From contig JAESUZ010001281.1 of assembly GCA_017311185.1 (NCBI GenBank), positions 806,001 to 870,000 of the forward strand: a DNA stretch of 64,000 nucleotides, written 5' to 3'. Below, one piece after another: positions 21,898 to 33,302 of this stretch; the stretch's first letter is position 1; each line of letters opens with the position of its first letter. Position numbers and translations under genes: made by a program. Origin of the DNA: Proteles cristata cristata. Its lineage: Eukaryota; Chordata; Mammalia; Carnivora; Hyaenidae. The notes beneath the pieces were generated by a model, which made no database searches, was not told the origin of the DNA, and saw nothing but the letters and a program-made list of their open reading frames with translations.

Positions 21898-22388
21898 CTG
21901 TTTTACCATTTTTAACCACTTCTCAGTGATGGTGTGACCGTCACCACCATCCATAACCAGAGCTGTTTTCATCACCCCAAACTGTAACTCGGTCCCTGTT
22001 AAGTAGTAACTCCCTCTGTCCCTAGCCGCTGGCAGCCACTAGTTCGCTGCCTGTCTCTGTGGATTTGACTCCTCTGGGCCCCACATATATTTGGAATCAT
22101 CTGGTATTTCTCCTTTTGTAAGAGGCTTTCTTGACTTAGCATAATGTCCTCAAGGTTCATTTATGCTGTAGCCTGTGTCAGGCTTTCCTTCCTTTTTAAG
22201 CTGATAGTATTTCATTGTATAGATTTACCACATTCTGGTTACTCATTCAACTATCGATGGACATTTGGGAATAATGCTGTTGTGGACATGGATGGACAGA
22301 TAATCTGTTTCAGTCCTTGCTTTCACTTTTTTGGAGTATAAACCAGACCTGGAATTTTTGAACCATATGGTAATTCTGTGTTTATGGT

Positions 22389-22608
22389 TTTTTTTATTTT
22401 TATTTTTATTTATTTATTTTTTTAACGTTTATTCATTTTTGAGAGAGCATGAGCAAGGGAAGGGCAGAGAGAGAGGGAGACACAGAATCTGAAGTGGGCT
22501 CCAGGCTCCAAGCTGCCAGCACAGAGGCAGAGCTCGAACTCACAAACCGTGGGATCATGACCTGAGCCAGAGTCCAACGCTTAACTGACCGAGCCACTCA
22601 GGTGCCCC
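22389..22608 (-). mobile_element. Carnivore SINE, antisense, inside L1
   Basis: An A/T-rich TTTATTTTTATTT start, TTTTTGAGAGAGCATGAGC and GAGCCACTCAGGTGCCCC. TATGGTTTTTTT and TACGTTTTTTT are the two flanks. Confidence 0.9.
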
Positions 22609-23290
22609 TACGTTTTTTTATATTTTGAGAAACTTGCCATACCGTTTTCCTTAGTTGCACCCTTTTACATTCCCAGCAGTGTGGTACAAAGATCCCAGTT
22701 TCTCTAATCCTTGCCAAAACTTAGTATTTTCTAATTGTTAATACTAGTTATCCTAATATGTGTGATGTGCTGTCTTATTGTGGTTTTGATTCATGTTTCT
22801 CCAACAAGTGATTATCTGTATCTTCTCACGCACTTATGGACCATTTGTGTGTCTTCTTTGGGAAAATGTCTATGCATATCCTTTGCCCATTTTGTAATTG
22901 GGTCATTGTTATTACTGAGTTGTAGGAGCTCTTTATATATGTGCTTTGCCTCACTTTGCATTTCATAGACATTTTGGAGGAAGTTTGTAAGTTTCTACCA
23001 AAGGGAAGACTAAAGCCTACAGGGAGTTGGCTATAAATGGCATTGAATCTTTAACCTTATTTAGGAGAAATTGATATCTTAGCAATATTAAATGTTACAA
23101 TATATTCAACTAATTTATCTCTTCATTTATTTGAGTCTTCTTTAATTTCACTTTGTGATGTGTTACAGTGTTCAGTGTAGAATCTTGCACATTTAAAAAT
23201 AATTGTTCTTAAATACTTTGTTTTGGATGTTATTGTAAATGTTACTCTCTTAAAGTTTTTATTTTGTGCTAGTATGTGGAAATCCCAGTT

Positions 23291-23823
23291 TATATTGACC
23301 TTGTACCCTTCAACCTGGCTGGATTCCATTGGTAATTATAATAATTTTATAGATTCCCCAGGATTTTCTGCAGAAACAATCAAATTGTCTTAGAGTGATC
23401 TTACCCCTTCCTTTCCAATATTTTATATTGACCTTGTACCCTTCAACCTGGCTGAATTCCATTGGTAATTATAATAGTTTTATAGATTCCCCGGGATTTT
23501 CTACAGAAACAGTCAAATTGTCTTAGAGTGGTCTTACCCCTTCCTTTCCAATATTTTATATTGACCTTGTACCCTTCAACCTGGCTGGATTCCATTGGTA
23601 ATTATAATAGTTTTATAGATTCCCTGGGATTTTCTACAGAAACAATCAAATTGTCTTAGAGTGGTCTTACCCCTTCCTTTCCAATATTTTATATTGACCT
23701 TGTACCCTTCAACCTGGCTGGATTCCATCGGTAATTATAATAGTTTTATAGATTCCCCAGGATTTTCTACAGAAACAGTCAAATTGTCTTAGAGTGGTCT
23801 TACCTCTTCCTTTCCAATATTTC
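23291..23823. repeat. Minisatellite of four 133-bp units derived from antisense L1 ORF2
   Basis: TATATTGACCTTGTACCC recurs at 23291, 23424, 23557 and 23690, an exact 133-bp period. The units differ by only a few substitutions. The unit content (CTTGTACCCTTCAACCTGGC, GGATTTTCTRCAGAAAC, CTTCCTTTCCAATATTT) is a piece of reversed L1 ORF2 whose flanks are the expected neighbouring L1 sequence. Confidence 0.95.
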
Positions 23824-24035
23824 TGTCTTTTTACAAATGATCTTTAGGCAAAGATTTCTTAGATTATGTACAAAAAGTATTAGCCATAAGAGAAGCAATA
23901 ATAAGTTGAATTTAACAAATACTTAAAACTTGTGCTTTTTAAAAAACACTATTAAGAAAAAAAAACCAAAAAACCCCCCAAAAACAACAACAATAACAAA
24001 AGAAAGTGAAAAAAGCTACATAATGAGTGGAAGCG

Positions 24036-24063
24036 CGCGCGCACACACACACATACACACACA
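24036..24063. repeat. (GC)n(AC)n microsatellite
   Basis: GCGCGCGC followed by ACACACACACATACACACACA. Confidence 0.9.
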
Positions 24064-24064
24064 G

Positions 24065-24218
24065 GTATATGACAAATGATTTTTAGCTAAACTATATAAA
24101 GAACTCCTATAACTCAGTAGTAAACATTTTTAAATGGACTAAAGACTTGAAGACCCTTCATAAAAACATGTGTCTGGATGCCAGTAAGCACATGGAAGAT
24201 TCCCACCATCACTGGTTG
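24065..24218 (+). mobile_element. L1 ORF2 3' fragment, sense
   Basis: AACTCCTATAACTCAGTAG, AATGGACTAAAGACTTGAAG and CAGTAAGCACATGGAAGATTC follow L1 ORF2 3' order. It ends about 50 bp before the next NID1 exon. Confidence 0.6.
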
Positions 24219-24267
24219 CTCAGGTGCTAGTGAATGGGTCACTCTTATGGCTGGTCTGCACTTGCAG

Positions 24268-24394
24268 GATAAAGTCATCATTGGCTTGGCCTTCGACTGT
24301 GTGGACAAGATGGTTTACTGGACCGACATCAGTGAGCCTTCCATTGGGAGAGCCAGTCTGCATGGTGGAGAGCCAACCACCATCATTCGACAAG
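24268..24394 (+). CDS. NID1: NID1 exon: propeller blade (YWTD repeat)
   Basis: This 127-nt exon follows GCACTTGCAG and precedes GTGGGC, phase 0 in and 1 out. It encodes DKVIIGLAFDCVDKMVYWTD and then SIGRASLHGGEPTTIIRQ, a canonical LDL-receptor class B repeat. The upstream intron is L1-derived to within about 50 nt, so its branch point may lie in or next to transposon sequence. Confidence 0.97.
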
Positions 24395-25333
24395 GTGGGC
24401 AAGCAAATACCATTCTTCCTTCTTGGTTTGGCTTCTGGCAGCCCCAGGGGCTCTTGGAGGGAGAGCAGAGGGGCGGGTGTATGGTTGCATACAGGTTGTG
24501 ATGATTTGAGAGGGACTAGGTCGTTGGCCTCAATGCCACCCTTTCCAGCCTTCTCTGAAAAGTCCTCCAAGGACTTATCGTTAAATCCTTAGCTGGGATT
24601 TGTGGCTGGCCTAAGACAAATAAAACTAAAACAGGTAAGTGCACATGCCTTTCTCTAAAAGCTTATGTACCCAGTTTTAATGAACAGTAAGGGCCAAACT
24701 CCACTGTCCACTTTGGGTATACATTTCTCCTCTGGCTGTTGAGCCTGGACTTGACTCTCAGACTTTCTGCCCCATCGGATGCTCCATTAGGATTTCCCCA
24801 AGGGCAACAGGCAGATGATCGTCAAGTTGGGAGGGTTACAAGCTTGGCAAATATTGTCCCTGAAAATTGTCTATTCCCAAGACAGCTTTCGAGTCAAAAG
24901 TTGTCACTTCAACCTGTGACATCATGGTGGTGGTGGGGAGATGTCTTTTCCACCTTACCTCCACGGGCACCTGTTCAGACAGCCAGTGTCAGAGGAGTGC
25001 AGCACATCGGGCTGAACTTCCACAGACATTCCTCAATTTTCAGTTGCATTACTGGTAATGAGATGCACATACTTTTAACCTCAGCATTTAACCTCAATTC
25101 CTTAACTTATAGAGGTTGATCTAGGTCAAGAACTCTGTGCATTATTGTAATGCCTACACTCAACAAGTCATGACTATTTTATGTGGATGTGTTTTATCAA
25201 GATTAAAGACCATTACAACCAAAATCCAAAGGCCTATACAAATTCCCCTTTACTGAAAAGGTCAAATATTACATATTGCTAAATCAGTAACTCATTAGCT
25301 GACTTGCAAATATTTTTGATCAAAAGACATTGT
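24395..25333. other. NID1: NID1 intron, unique sequence
   Basis: No recognised feature apart from short ORFs. Confidence 0.45.
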
Positions 25334-25562
25334 GGGGGTGCCTGGGTAGCTCAGTCAGTTGAGCAGCCAACTCTTGATTTAGGCTCAGGTCATTTTCCTG
25401 AGGCAGTGAGGTGGGGGGGGGAGTTGTGTCATGGGATCAAGCCCCGGATCAGGTTCTGTGCTGGTCATGGAGCATGCTTTGAATTCTCTCGTTCTCTCCC
25501 TCTGCCCCTCTCCCCTGCTTGCACTCTCTCTCCCTAAAATAAAAAAATAAAAGAAGAAAGAA
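25334..25562 (+). mobile_element. Carnivore SINE, older subfamily, sense
   Basis: GGGGTGCCTGGGTAGCTCAG, GGTTCTGTGCTGGTCATGG and CCTAAAATAAAAAAATAAAAG. AAAGACATTGT flanks both ends. Confidence 0.9.
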
Positions 25563-26251
25563 AGACATTGTTATGCCAGTGATAGTTGTCCTATAAAATC
25601 ATTTTGTTTCCTCTGTAAAACACTCAAATCAAAGATACAGTTTCAAAATGTCTGAGCCTCATTTGGTATTTCTTTTTACTTGGGGCTGAATGTCGCTTTT
25701 CCAGTTTCCAATTTAATGTTTCTCTAATGACTGATTTTCTGGAAGGGTGTCTGTGGGGCAGGTTTTTCCCTTACTTGACTCCATCACAAAAGATGAACAG
25801 CAGGAACCAAGCTGAGGTTGAATTCAGTATTTCTAGCTTTGGACATAGACCCTGACTCCTTTTCTGGAAGCTGACATGTTATTTAAATAATGTCTGGTAG
25901 TTTCCATGGTTTGGTTTCATGAACCGAATTTTGAAAATGCCTTTTTGCATCGTCGCTCCCTCTCCCTCTCTCTTTCTCTCTCTCTCTCTCTCTTAAAAAT
26001 GTTGCTGTAATCTGTGATTTGACTTCAAAACCCAGTGGAAATGGGGAATAGGTCACCATTGCTATTTCCTGTTGCTTCTGGAACTGATAATCATCCAAGA
26101 AAGCTTTAAGCACAGTAAGAAACATTCCAGGCATGAGTCCACTGTGAAAACACAGAATTAAAGTAGAATGTGATCTCTGTAGTAGAAAGATCACTGGAAA
26201 TAAGTGTTCTTTTATTTAAAAATAAAAATATTTATTTAAAAATATTTTTAG
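25563..26251. other. NID1: NID1 intron, unique, with a CT run
   Basis: A CTCTCT run lies at about 25955-25993. Nothing else recognised. Confidence 0.45.
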
Positions 26252-26486
26252 GGACGCCTGGGTGGCTCAGTCTGTTGAGCGTCCAACTTTGGCTCAGGTC
26301 ATGATCTCACGGTTCGTGGGTTCGAGCCCGCATCGGGCTCTGTGCTGACAGCTAGCTCAGAGCCTGGAGCTTCCTTCGGATTCTGTGTCTCCCTCTCTCT
26401 CTGACCCTCCCCTGCTCATGCTGTCTCTCTCTCTCTCTCTTTCTCTCTCTCTCACTCTCTCTCAAAAATAAATAAAACATTAAAAA
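26252..26486 (+). mobile_element. Carnivore SINE, sense
   Basis: GGACGCCTGGGTGGCTCAG, GGTTCGTGGGTTCGAGCCC, a long CT run, and AAAAATAAATAAAACATTAA. Confidence 0.93.
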
Positions 26487-28339
26487 GATTAAAAAATATT
26501 TTGAAAACATTTAAATATTTAAAAGGAGAAAGAAACTTCCACTTAAATCTTTGTCGTGGTATGGGTTGATACGTCCCTAGTGAGTGGAAGAGGGGGTGTC
26601 TGTCTCTTCTCTATTTCATGCAGTCTGAATCCTAAGCTTCTCTTTCTTTCCTAACCAAACATCCTAACCAAAGGAGACAGATCATAATCAGCAGCATGGA
26701 ATATATATTGCCTTGCTGTCTTCCCTTCCTTCCCTGACTGCACAGTAAAGGGGGGAGGAGGGTATTCCAGACCTTTCCTTTGGTCTTATAATTCATAAAG
26801 TAAGTATTTTCCTGGTTGGAGGAGGTTTGATTGCTCTTGGGTTTGAGGTCAGGACCAGGGCTGTTTGTAAGGAGCCAGAGCGACAGGGAGTTTCTGGATT
26901 CCTCTGCATGTCTTGTAAAGTACTGTCACTGAACAGTCTTTTCTTCCCCACTCTTCTCTCTGTGTCCGAGTGGCTGGTGTCCCTGGCAGAGAATGTGCTC
27001 ATTTTGGATATAGCCCCAGAATGATTTATTCTACTTTTGTCTGACAATCGGAAGAGGTGTTTGGAGGTCAGGCTCGCTGACCCTTCACCTCTAGGGACGT
27101 GGGAAATATTTTCATACTTTACAAATCTCTACTTTTGGTTGATAACAAAAACCTTGTTCAAGTGCTATTTCTAATTCTTAATAAACTGCCTCTGGCAGGG
27201 GTCCTTTCCGGGGGGTGGGGCTTTCGTGTTTCTAGCATCCAGGGTCATGGTCATATTAGGAGTCTTAAGTGAAGGCTGATAAGAGAAAGCAGAGGTTCTG
27301 AACAGCTTCCACACTGATAAAAGAACACAGCGTGGGGGTCATTTCCTCACACCCAGGATCCCTCGGGTACGATGGCTTCATCCTTGGCCTCTTCCTCTTC
27401 CTGCTTATACTTCCAGCCATACTAAGTGACCCTCAGTTCTGTAATCAGCTGAGGGGAAGGAATCCTCAGTGACACCAGTAAAACCCTGGTGGGGTTCTGA
27501 TGTTTAATTTGCTTTCATTTATAGTCCGGAAATCATTAGTTTGGTACCACTGAAGATTCCTGTTGCAGCCAGCTTACCCTGTGGCAGCCCTTGGCTTGGA
27601 AATCAGTTACTTATAACCTAGTAAGGACTTCTGGTGGTGTTATCTGTGATCACTGACACCCCTTCTTTGTACTCCTAATACTTGTGCAGAAGTAGTAACA
27701 GCTATGATTTCTTGTAATTACTCCTCTAAGATGATCCTTTTCCCCCAATAACTAATGAATAAGGTGTATCGATTTGCTGCATATTTCTGTGCCCCCCACT
27801 CCCACCCCATGCCTGCAGGATAAACTCTAAGCTCATTAACACCAGCATCCTAACTTCATCTCTGGTCGCCCTCCCAACCTCTGCAGCCATGCCAAATCAC
27901 GTCATGTCCAGTCTTTGTTTTTACACTTACGCACAGGTCCGCTCCCTGGAACCCCGCATCCAGGATCTTTGCCTGACAAACCCCTGTTGGTCTGTGAGGA
28001 GCCAGCTTTACAAGGTGTCCTCTCCCCCAGAAGACCCTCCCAGGTCTCCCCAGGCTACATCTAGTGTCTTCCTCCACGTTCCCATAAAACCACAACTCAG
28101 TCTGAATTGAGATTGCTTGCAAGCTGGAAGCCGGGTCCACCACTTAGGCGTCATTATAGGCTTGGTACATAACAAGTAGATGTCCGCCGAGTGAATGAGT
28201 GACAGCAGTATGCATTTCACATTCCCATCTGTTCTTCCAAAGTGCAAGGATTGAACACCGAGGGAAATACACACTGAGTAATCCGAAAAACCTAATCTTA
28301 ACTTGCTTTAAAAACCCAGGATTCCGTGTTTGATTCTAG
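26487..28339. other. NID1: NID1 intron, mostly unique, with a sense L2 relic
   Basis: About 27790-28205 reads as L2 (CCTTCTCCC-type stretch, then CATAACAAGTAGATGTCCGCCG...GAATGAGTGA). No exon recognised. Confidence 0.5.
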
Positions 28340-28511
28340 ATCTTGGAAGCCCAGAAGGCATTGCCCTGGACCACCTTGGCCGCAACATTTTCTGGACCGA
28401 TTCTCACTTGGATCGCATAGAAGTTGCAAAGCTGGATGGGACCCAGCGCCGGGTGCTGTTTGAGACTGATTTGGTGAATCCCAGAGGCATCGTAACGGAT
28501 TCAGTGAGAGG
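28340..28511 (+). CDS. NID1: NID1 exon: propeller blade (FWTD repeat)
   Basis: This 172-nt exon follows TTGATTCTAG and precedes GTATCT, phase 1 in and 2 out. It encodes [34 protein letters not shown] and [15 protein letters not shown]. The join to the next exon restores RG|NLYWTDW exactly, which fixes the donor despite its weak form (GTATCT, no G at +5). Confidence 0.96.
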
Positions 28512-29234
28512 GTATCTGTAAATCTGTGTAAATCTATTCCATTTGCAACTGCTCGTTTAGATAATTCTCAAATGCTAGGCTTCAACTCCAGCATTACTCT
28601 CCTGAAATGAATAAGTTCCCGGATGAACAGGTCCCCAGTGGGTGCCTTACAGATAGACACTGTGAAATGCCAGAACATTTATTACAATTCCCTATGATAT
28701 TGGATTTTATTCCATGTTCTACTTTTAAGTCTTTTAGGAAGGGGATTTTGTAAGTCCACAGTTCAGAAATTGAGTATTTCCATTTGAGGTGAATGTGAAT
28801 CGACACTTGCCTTGTACCAGCCACAGAAGGGAGTCAAAAGTAGCATAAATGTACCCCTAGGGCTCAGACCACCACTGCATGGACACCTTGGAGACCCCTT
28901 GCTGGGGGTTTTGTCATCACGTCAATGGTTTTTTTCTTTTTCCCTACAGTTAGTTCTAAATCTTAACCCACCAGGCCTTTGGCACCTCACACTATGATTC
29001 CTTCCCTGTGAGACCAGACCCCTAGTTCTGTGGCCGGTTGGCCACCTCCCTGGTGGCAGACACCTCAACCACCAACTCTATCAGCATCTGCTTCTGTGCC
29101 TGAGCCCCTGGGTCTGCTGCCCCCCACTGTGTAGTGACAACATGTAGGAATCCCTATCTGTTGATCTCAGGTGTGGCGTTTGTTTTGTGTTGTTCTTTTA
29201 ACCAGCTTTATGGAGATACACTGTATTGGTTGTT
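28512..29234. other. NID1: NID1 intron, unique sequence
   Basis: No gene or RNA recognised. TAACCAGCTTTATGGAGATA at about 29200 is a small reversed L1 3' scrap. Confidence 0.45.
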
Positions 29235-29441
29235 GTTTTTTTTTAATTTTTAATGTTTTTTATTTATTTCTGAGAAAGAGAGAGAGAGAACGTGAGCAGG
29301 GGAGGGTCTGAAGCAGGCTCCAGGCTCTGAGCTAGCTGTCAGCACAGAGCCCGATGTGGGGCTCGAACCCACGAACCGTGAGATCATGACCTGAGCCGAA
29401 ATCGGATACTTAACCAACTGCTTGAGCCACTCAAGCACCCC
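29235..29441 (-). mobile_element. Carnivore SINE, antisense
   Basis: TTTTTTTTAATTTTTAATG to GAGCCACTCAAGCACCCC. TGTATTGGTTGTTG and TGTATCAGTTATG flank it. Confidence 0.9.
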
Positions 29442-29682
29442 TGTATCAGTTATGTTTAAGGGAAGTGAATTCCTTAGTAACAGAACAACCAGACTCAAAC
29501 TGAGAACCAAATCCAAGAATTTCTGCAAAGGAAAAGCTGTCTTATCCCCTCCAGACCCTAGTTAGCCATCCTGGGTTTTAATGTCTTCATCGTGGGTTCT
29601 TTTGAAGTTTTTTTTTATTTAATAAAATATTTCTCGTCCATCTTTGTTATCTCTTCTCTTTCTTTTCCTTTTCCTCCTGCAG

Positions 29683-29840
29683 GAACCTTTACTGGACAGA
29701 TTGGAACAGAGACAGTCCCAAAATCGAAAGTTCCTATATGGACGGCACGAACCGGAGGATTCTGGTGCAGGATGATTTGGGCTTGCCCAACGGGCTCACG
29801 TTCGACGCCTACTCGGCTCAGCTCTGCTGGGTGGACGCAG
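29683..29840 (+). CDS. NID1: NID1 exon: propeller blades (YWTD, WVD repeats)
   Basis: This 158-nt exon follows a strong pyrimidine tract and TCCTCCTGCAG and precedes GTAATG, phase 2 in and 1 out. It encodes [36 protein letters not shown] and LCWVDA, continuing two LDL-receptor class B repeats. Confidence 0.97.
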
Positions 29841-30082
29841 GTAATGGAAATCCCCATCCCCGGGCCTGGCTCCTTGCTCCTGGGGTTGCAACAGTGCTTT
29901 TTTTTTTTTTTTTTTAACCTAAACAGTTATTCTTACCCATTGTGGGCTGGCATCTGTTAAGGGGAAGCAAGAATAAGATACCTGTGTTATTTTCCTACAC
30001 AAAATCAGCTGCCCGTCTTTGCTCTGAAATGTATTGTTTCTCTAGGCTTGACGGCATCCAGGGTGAGTGCTTGTCTTCTAAA

Positions 30083-30495
30083 TCAGGGTTCTGCAAACTC
30101 TATGTAGCCCATGGGCCAAATCCAGTCTGTTCTGGTACCATCCAGGTGCTAGAAATGGTTTTTATTTATTCATTGTTTTGAGAGAGAACACATGAGCAGA
30201 GGAGGGAGACAAAGAGAGAGACAGAGACAGAATCCCAAGTGGACTCCACGCTGTCAGCACAGAGCCTGACATGGGGCTTGAACTAATGAACCATGAAATC
30301 TTGACCTGAGACAAGGTCAAGAGTTGGATGCTTAACTGACTGAGCCACGCAGGCGCCCCTGGGTTTTACATTTTTAAATGTTTATATTTTAAAGGGTTAC
30401 ATAAATGCCTCCATGATGTCCTGATTTTGCCTCTTGGCCCACAAAAGCTAAATTAATTACTCTCTGGCCCTTTGAGAGCAAGTTTGCTGAGACCT
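30083..30495. mobile_element. Ancient DNA transposon, copy 3, split by a SINE
   Basis: CAGGGTTCTGCAAACTC and GGGCCAAATCCAGTCTG lie before the SINE; TTGGCCCACAAAAGCTAAA and GAGAGCAAGTTTGCTGAGAC lie after it. Ends resemble the copies at 9838 and 15030. Confidence 0.6.
30160..30359 (-). mobile_element. Carnivore SINE, antisense
   Basis: TTTTTATTTATTCATTGTTTTGAG to GAGCCACGCAGGCGCCCC, inserted in the DNA transposon relic. Confidence 0.9.
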
Positions 30496-31203
30496 GGAAT
30501 TGTTCTCATCCTATTATTATCTCTCTGTTATGCAATTCATGACTTCCGTCCCTGTCTTGTGCATCTGTTCCCCAAGGACCCTGCCCTGGGGTGTCCCTCA
30601 GGGGATGGAGGGGCAGGATGCTCACTTGGGAGCAAGGTCAGTCATCCCTCAAAGGGTCTGTTGAGTACCTGCGCTGTTCCCAGTACATCAGGTGCCTGGG
30701 GGTGCAGGGACTATGTCTCTGGAGGGAAGCATACACACAATTAAATCACCATGCAAGCCGGAAGCTGGCCCTAAGGCAGGCACTGTGCTTGGCTGCATTC
30801 TAGGTGTAGGTTAGCAGTTGTTAGTAGCTCTGACTGCAGGGAGGGAGGGTCTGGGAGGCTTGGAGGGGTGGGTAGGGACTTGAGCGAGAGGTGGAAGATA
30901 TCCTCGTTCCCAACCCCCCACCGCCTATCCCTAGTTGCTATGAGAATGGGCGGGACAAGGAATGGTCCCTCTGCCCAGCCCACATGGAAACCAGGTGTGG
31001 GTCCCCCAGCGGAGGTGGGCGTTGACCAGTGAGAGCTGCAAGGCAGGGCGAGGAGACCCCTTTCCGCTGTTGAAGGGCAAGTCACGTATGTCCTCCGGGA
31101 TCTGTCATCATAAGGCTGGCTTTCTGGCACCCTTGCCCTTGTTACCCGTTTTGATACCATGGGACCATTTCTTGTTTGAACAGCTTGTCTTCGCTCCACA
31201 CAG
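30496..31203. other. NID1: NID1 intron, unique sequence
   Basis: GC-rich; the minus-strand 215-aa ORF at 30771-31418 overlaps a NID1 exon and has no domain. Confidence 0.5.
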
Positions 31204-31327
31204 GCACCAGTCGGGTGGAGTGTCTGAAGCCAGGGCAGCCGAGCAGACGGAAGGTTCTCGAGGGCCTCCAGTACCCTTTCGCTGTTACAAGCTACGGGAA
31301 GCATCTGTATTACACAGACTGGAAGAC
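31204..31327 (+). CDS. NID1: NID1 exon: propeller blade (YYTDW)
   Basis: This 124-nt exon follows CGCTCCACACAG and precedes GTACGT, phase 1 in and 2 out. It encodes GTSRVECLKPGQPSRRKV, LEGLQYPFAVTSYGKHLY and YTDWK. The junction makes ACG (Thr) before NSVVAVD, where I recall Met in human. Confidence 0.96.
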
Positions 31328-31824
31328 GTACGTCAGCTGCTGGAGCACGACCGGGGTGGGGGTTGGCGGGGGCTGGGGAAGCTACCACCCTGCCTCTGGG
31401 AGGCTGGGCCCTTGCCATGTGGCCTCTCGGCTTGACATTCCAGTGTCCAGAGACACCCTCCTTCTGCCTCAGGAGGGGAGGGTGTGGGAGATTGAGACCC
31501 TGGGGCCCAGGAGGGACTGTTTATCATCCCTGTGCTCCCGGATGGGCAGTTTCAAGTCTGTGGACTTGAACTTCATGAGCATGTCCATTCTTCCCCCAGG
31601 AGCTGCCCCAGGCTCACTTGGCCGGCGGGCTCCCTGCCTACCCCGTACCCTTACTTCATTCTCCTTAAACTGCAATATTCCCACAGCCCCTTTTTGACCA
31701 CCCCTTCCTGCGAAAAGGAGGGGTTCAACCAAGCCAGCAGCTGTGGTCGGAGGCATCTGGAGAGAAAGCCGATTTCCCAGCTTGAAATTTAGAGCTGAGG
31801 GGAGAGCTAGCTGAACTTTGTCCT
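31328..31824. other. NID1: NID1 intron, unique sequence
   Basis: No recognised feature; overlapping ORFs in several frames reflect the GC-rich base composition. Confidence 0.45.
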
Positions 31825-32036
31825 TTTTTATTTTTTAATTTTTTTAACACTTATTTATTTTTGAGAGAGTGTGAGCAGAGGAGGGACAGAGAGAGGGGGA
31901 GTCACAGAATCTGAAACAGGTTCCAGGCTACAAACTGTCAGCACAGAGCCCAATGCGGGGCTTGAACCCATGAACCGCGAGATCATGACCTGAGCTGAAG
32001 TTGGCTGCTTAACCGACTAAACCACCCAGGTGCCCC
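31825..32036 (-). mobile_element. Carnivore SINE, antisense
   Basis: TTTTTATTTTTTAATTTTTTT to AACCACCCAGGTGCCCC. Confidence 0.92.
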
Positions 32037-32244
32037 TGTCGTTTTTTTTTTTCTTTTTTTAAAGAAGCCAGAGAAATGCAGGCTTATTCCCGCCACAGGA
32101 AGAGGGAAGGATGGCTGTGAAGTGAGGCCAGCATGTCGCTTCACGGCCTCCAGTTTATCCCCCAAACCACAGAAGAGGGTGCCCAGTAAACAGAAGGCTG
32201 GAGCCATCATGTGTGTCTACTTTCTGCCCTTCGGTGTTTTGTAG

Positions 32245-32357
32245 GAATTCCGTGGTTGCTGTAGATCTTGCCATTTCCAAAGAGACGGATACGTTCCACC
32301 CACACAAGCAGACCCGGCTCTATGGCGTCACCACGGCCCTGTCTCAGTGTCCCCAAG
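32245..32357 (+). CDS. NID1: NID1 exon: last propeller strands
   Basis: This 113-nt exon follows GTGTTTTGTAG and precedes GTAACT, phase 2 in and 1 out. It encodes NSVVAVDLAISKETDTF, PHKQTRLYGVTTALSQCPQ, closing the propeller before the final EGF. Confidence 0.96.
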
Positions 32358-33302
32358 GTAACTCCCCCGTGCTCTTCCCGGTCAGGGGCTGGGGATGCCC
32401 AGAGGCTCCAAGCCCACACCCTTCCTACCTATGGAATGGTATGGGGCCCCTACCTACCCTGACCACCTGGCAGGTGAGACGCCCTCCCTTCCATTAGCAG
32501 CCTGCATTATTTAATAAGCGAGCCGAATCAGTTAGCAGAAAGCATTAGGGAACAAACTAGAAACGGTGGACAAGGGTGAGGAAAAGTATTGAATCTTGGG
32601 CTCGGTCAGGAAGTGGGTGGTCTTCAGGTTCCAAATAGGAACATCCTATTTGAACGATCTCTGTGGCCTTAAGGGTCTGTCCGCTTGGCCTAACAGCCAC
32701 AATAGTAAACACCTCTAATGATAATCGCAGATGTGGACAAGGTGCTTACTGTGAGCCGGGTCCTTTACATATGTTAACTCAGGTGCTCTTTATTTAGTCG
32801 TCCACTTAGTCCTCACAGCATCCCCACGAGGCAGGTACTATTCTTGTGCTCATTGTATACATAAGGACACTGAAGCCACTTGTCCAATGTCACATGACTC
32901 ATGATGGCCCCAGCAGGGGGGTCAGCCAGGCACCCTGGCTCCAGGATCTGTTGCGCTGCCTCCTGGAGACCTCTCCCCTCGTTCACCCCCCTTGGCTTCC
33001 CACCTCCCCGGGTCCAGCGCGAGGCGGAGCGGACAGGCTAGACGGAGAGGATTTTGTGCTTGAAAACTCCAGCTCCACGTTGCCACTAGAGCTGGAAGAC
33101 CCTCCGTGAGACCGTCAGTAACTCATGGTAAACCCGCACAGTCCCCAACTCAGGAATCGCTGCTTTTGCCCATCTGGCAAATCCGTCACCGTGAGGATTC
33201 CCTATTCCGGAAGCACCCAGAAGCTCAGTCTCCGTGAACCCGAAAACTGATCCGTGGGCTTTTCCCTTAGATGGCTGCTGAACTGATGTCTGCCTTTTCC
33301 AG
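32358..33302. other. NID1: NID1 intron with antisense MIR
   Basis: About 32740-32930 is an antisense MIR (CCTCACAGCATCCCCACGAGG...TGTCCAATGTCACATGAC). Otherwise unassigned. Confidence 0.55.

Larger units (their letters stand above)
21665..23290 (-). mobile_element. L1 (old type) 3' part with ORF2 end, antisense
   Basis: Read on the + strand it contains ACCATCACCACCATCCATAA, TAGCATAATGTCCTCAAGG, TTTACATTCCCAGCAG, TCTTTGGGAAAATGTCTATG and TTGAATCTTTAACCTTA in the order of a reversed old L1. Two SINEs interrupt it (21706 and 22389). It continues into the 133-bp tandem repeat and on to about 23950. Some internal segments are deleted near 22990. Confidence 0.75.

Noticed and set aside
23291..23823. 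CRISPR-like repeat array
   Set aside because: The units are contiguous with no spacers, 133 bp long, L1-derived, and in a mammalian intron.
26252..26340. tRNA-Lys-like A and B boxes at SINE heads as tRNA genes
   Set aside because: They are the tRNA-derived heads of about fifty dispersed SINEs, lacking cloverleaf pairing and followed by the SINE body and A-rich tail.
30771..31418. 215-aa minus-strand ORF
   Set aside because: It overlaps NID1 exon 31204-31327 on the opposite strand and has no recognisable domain.
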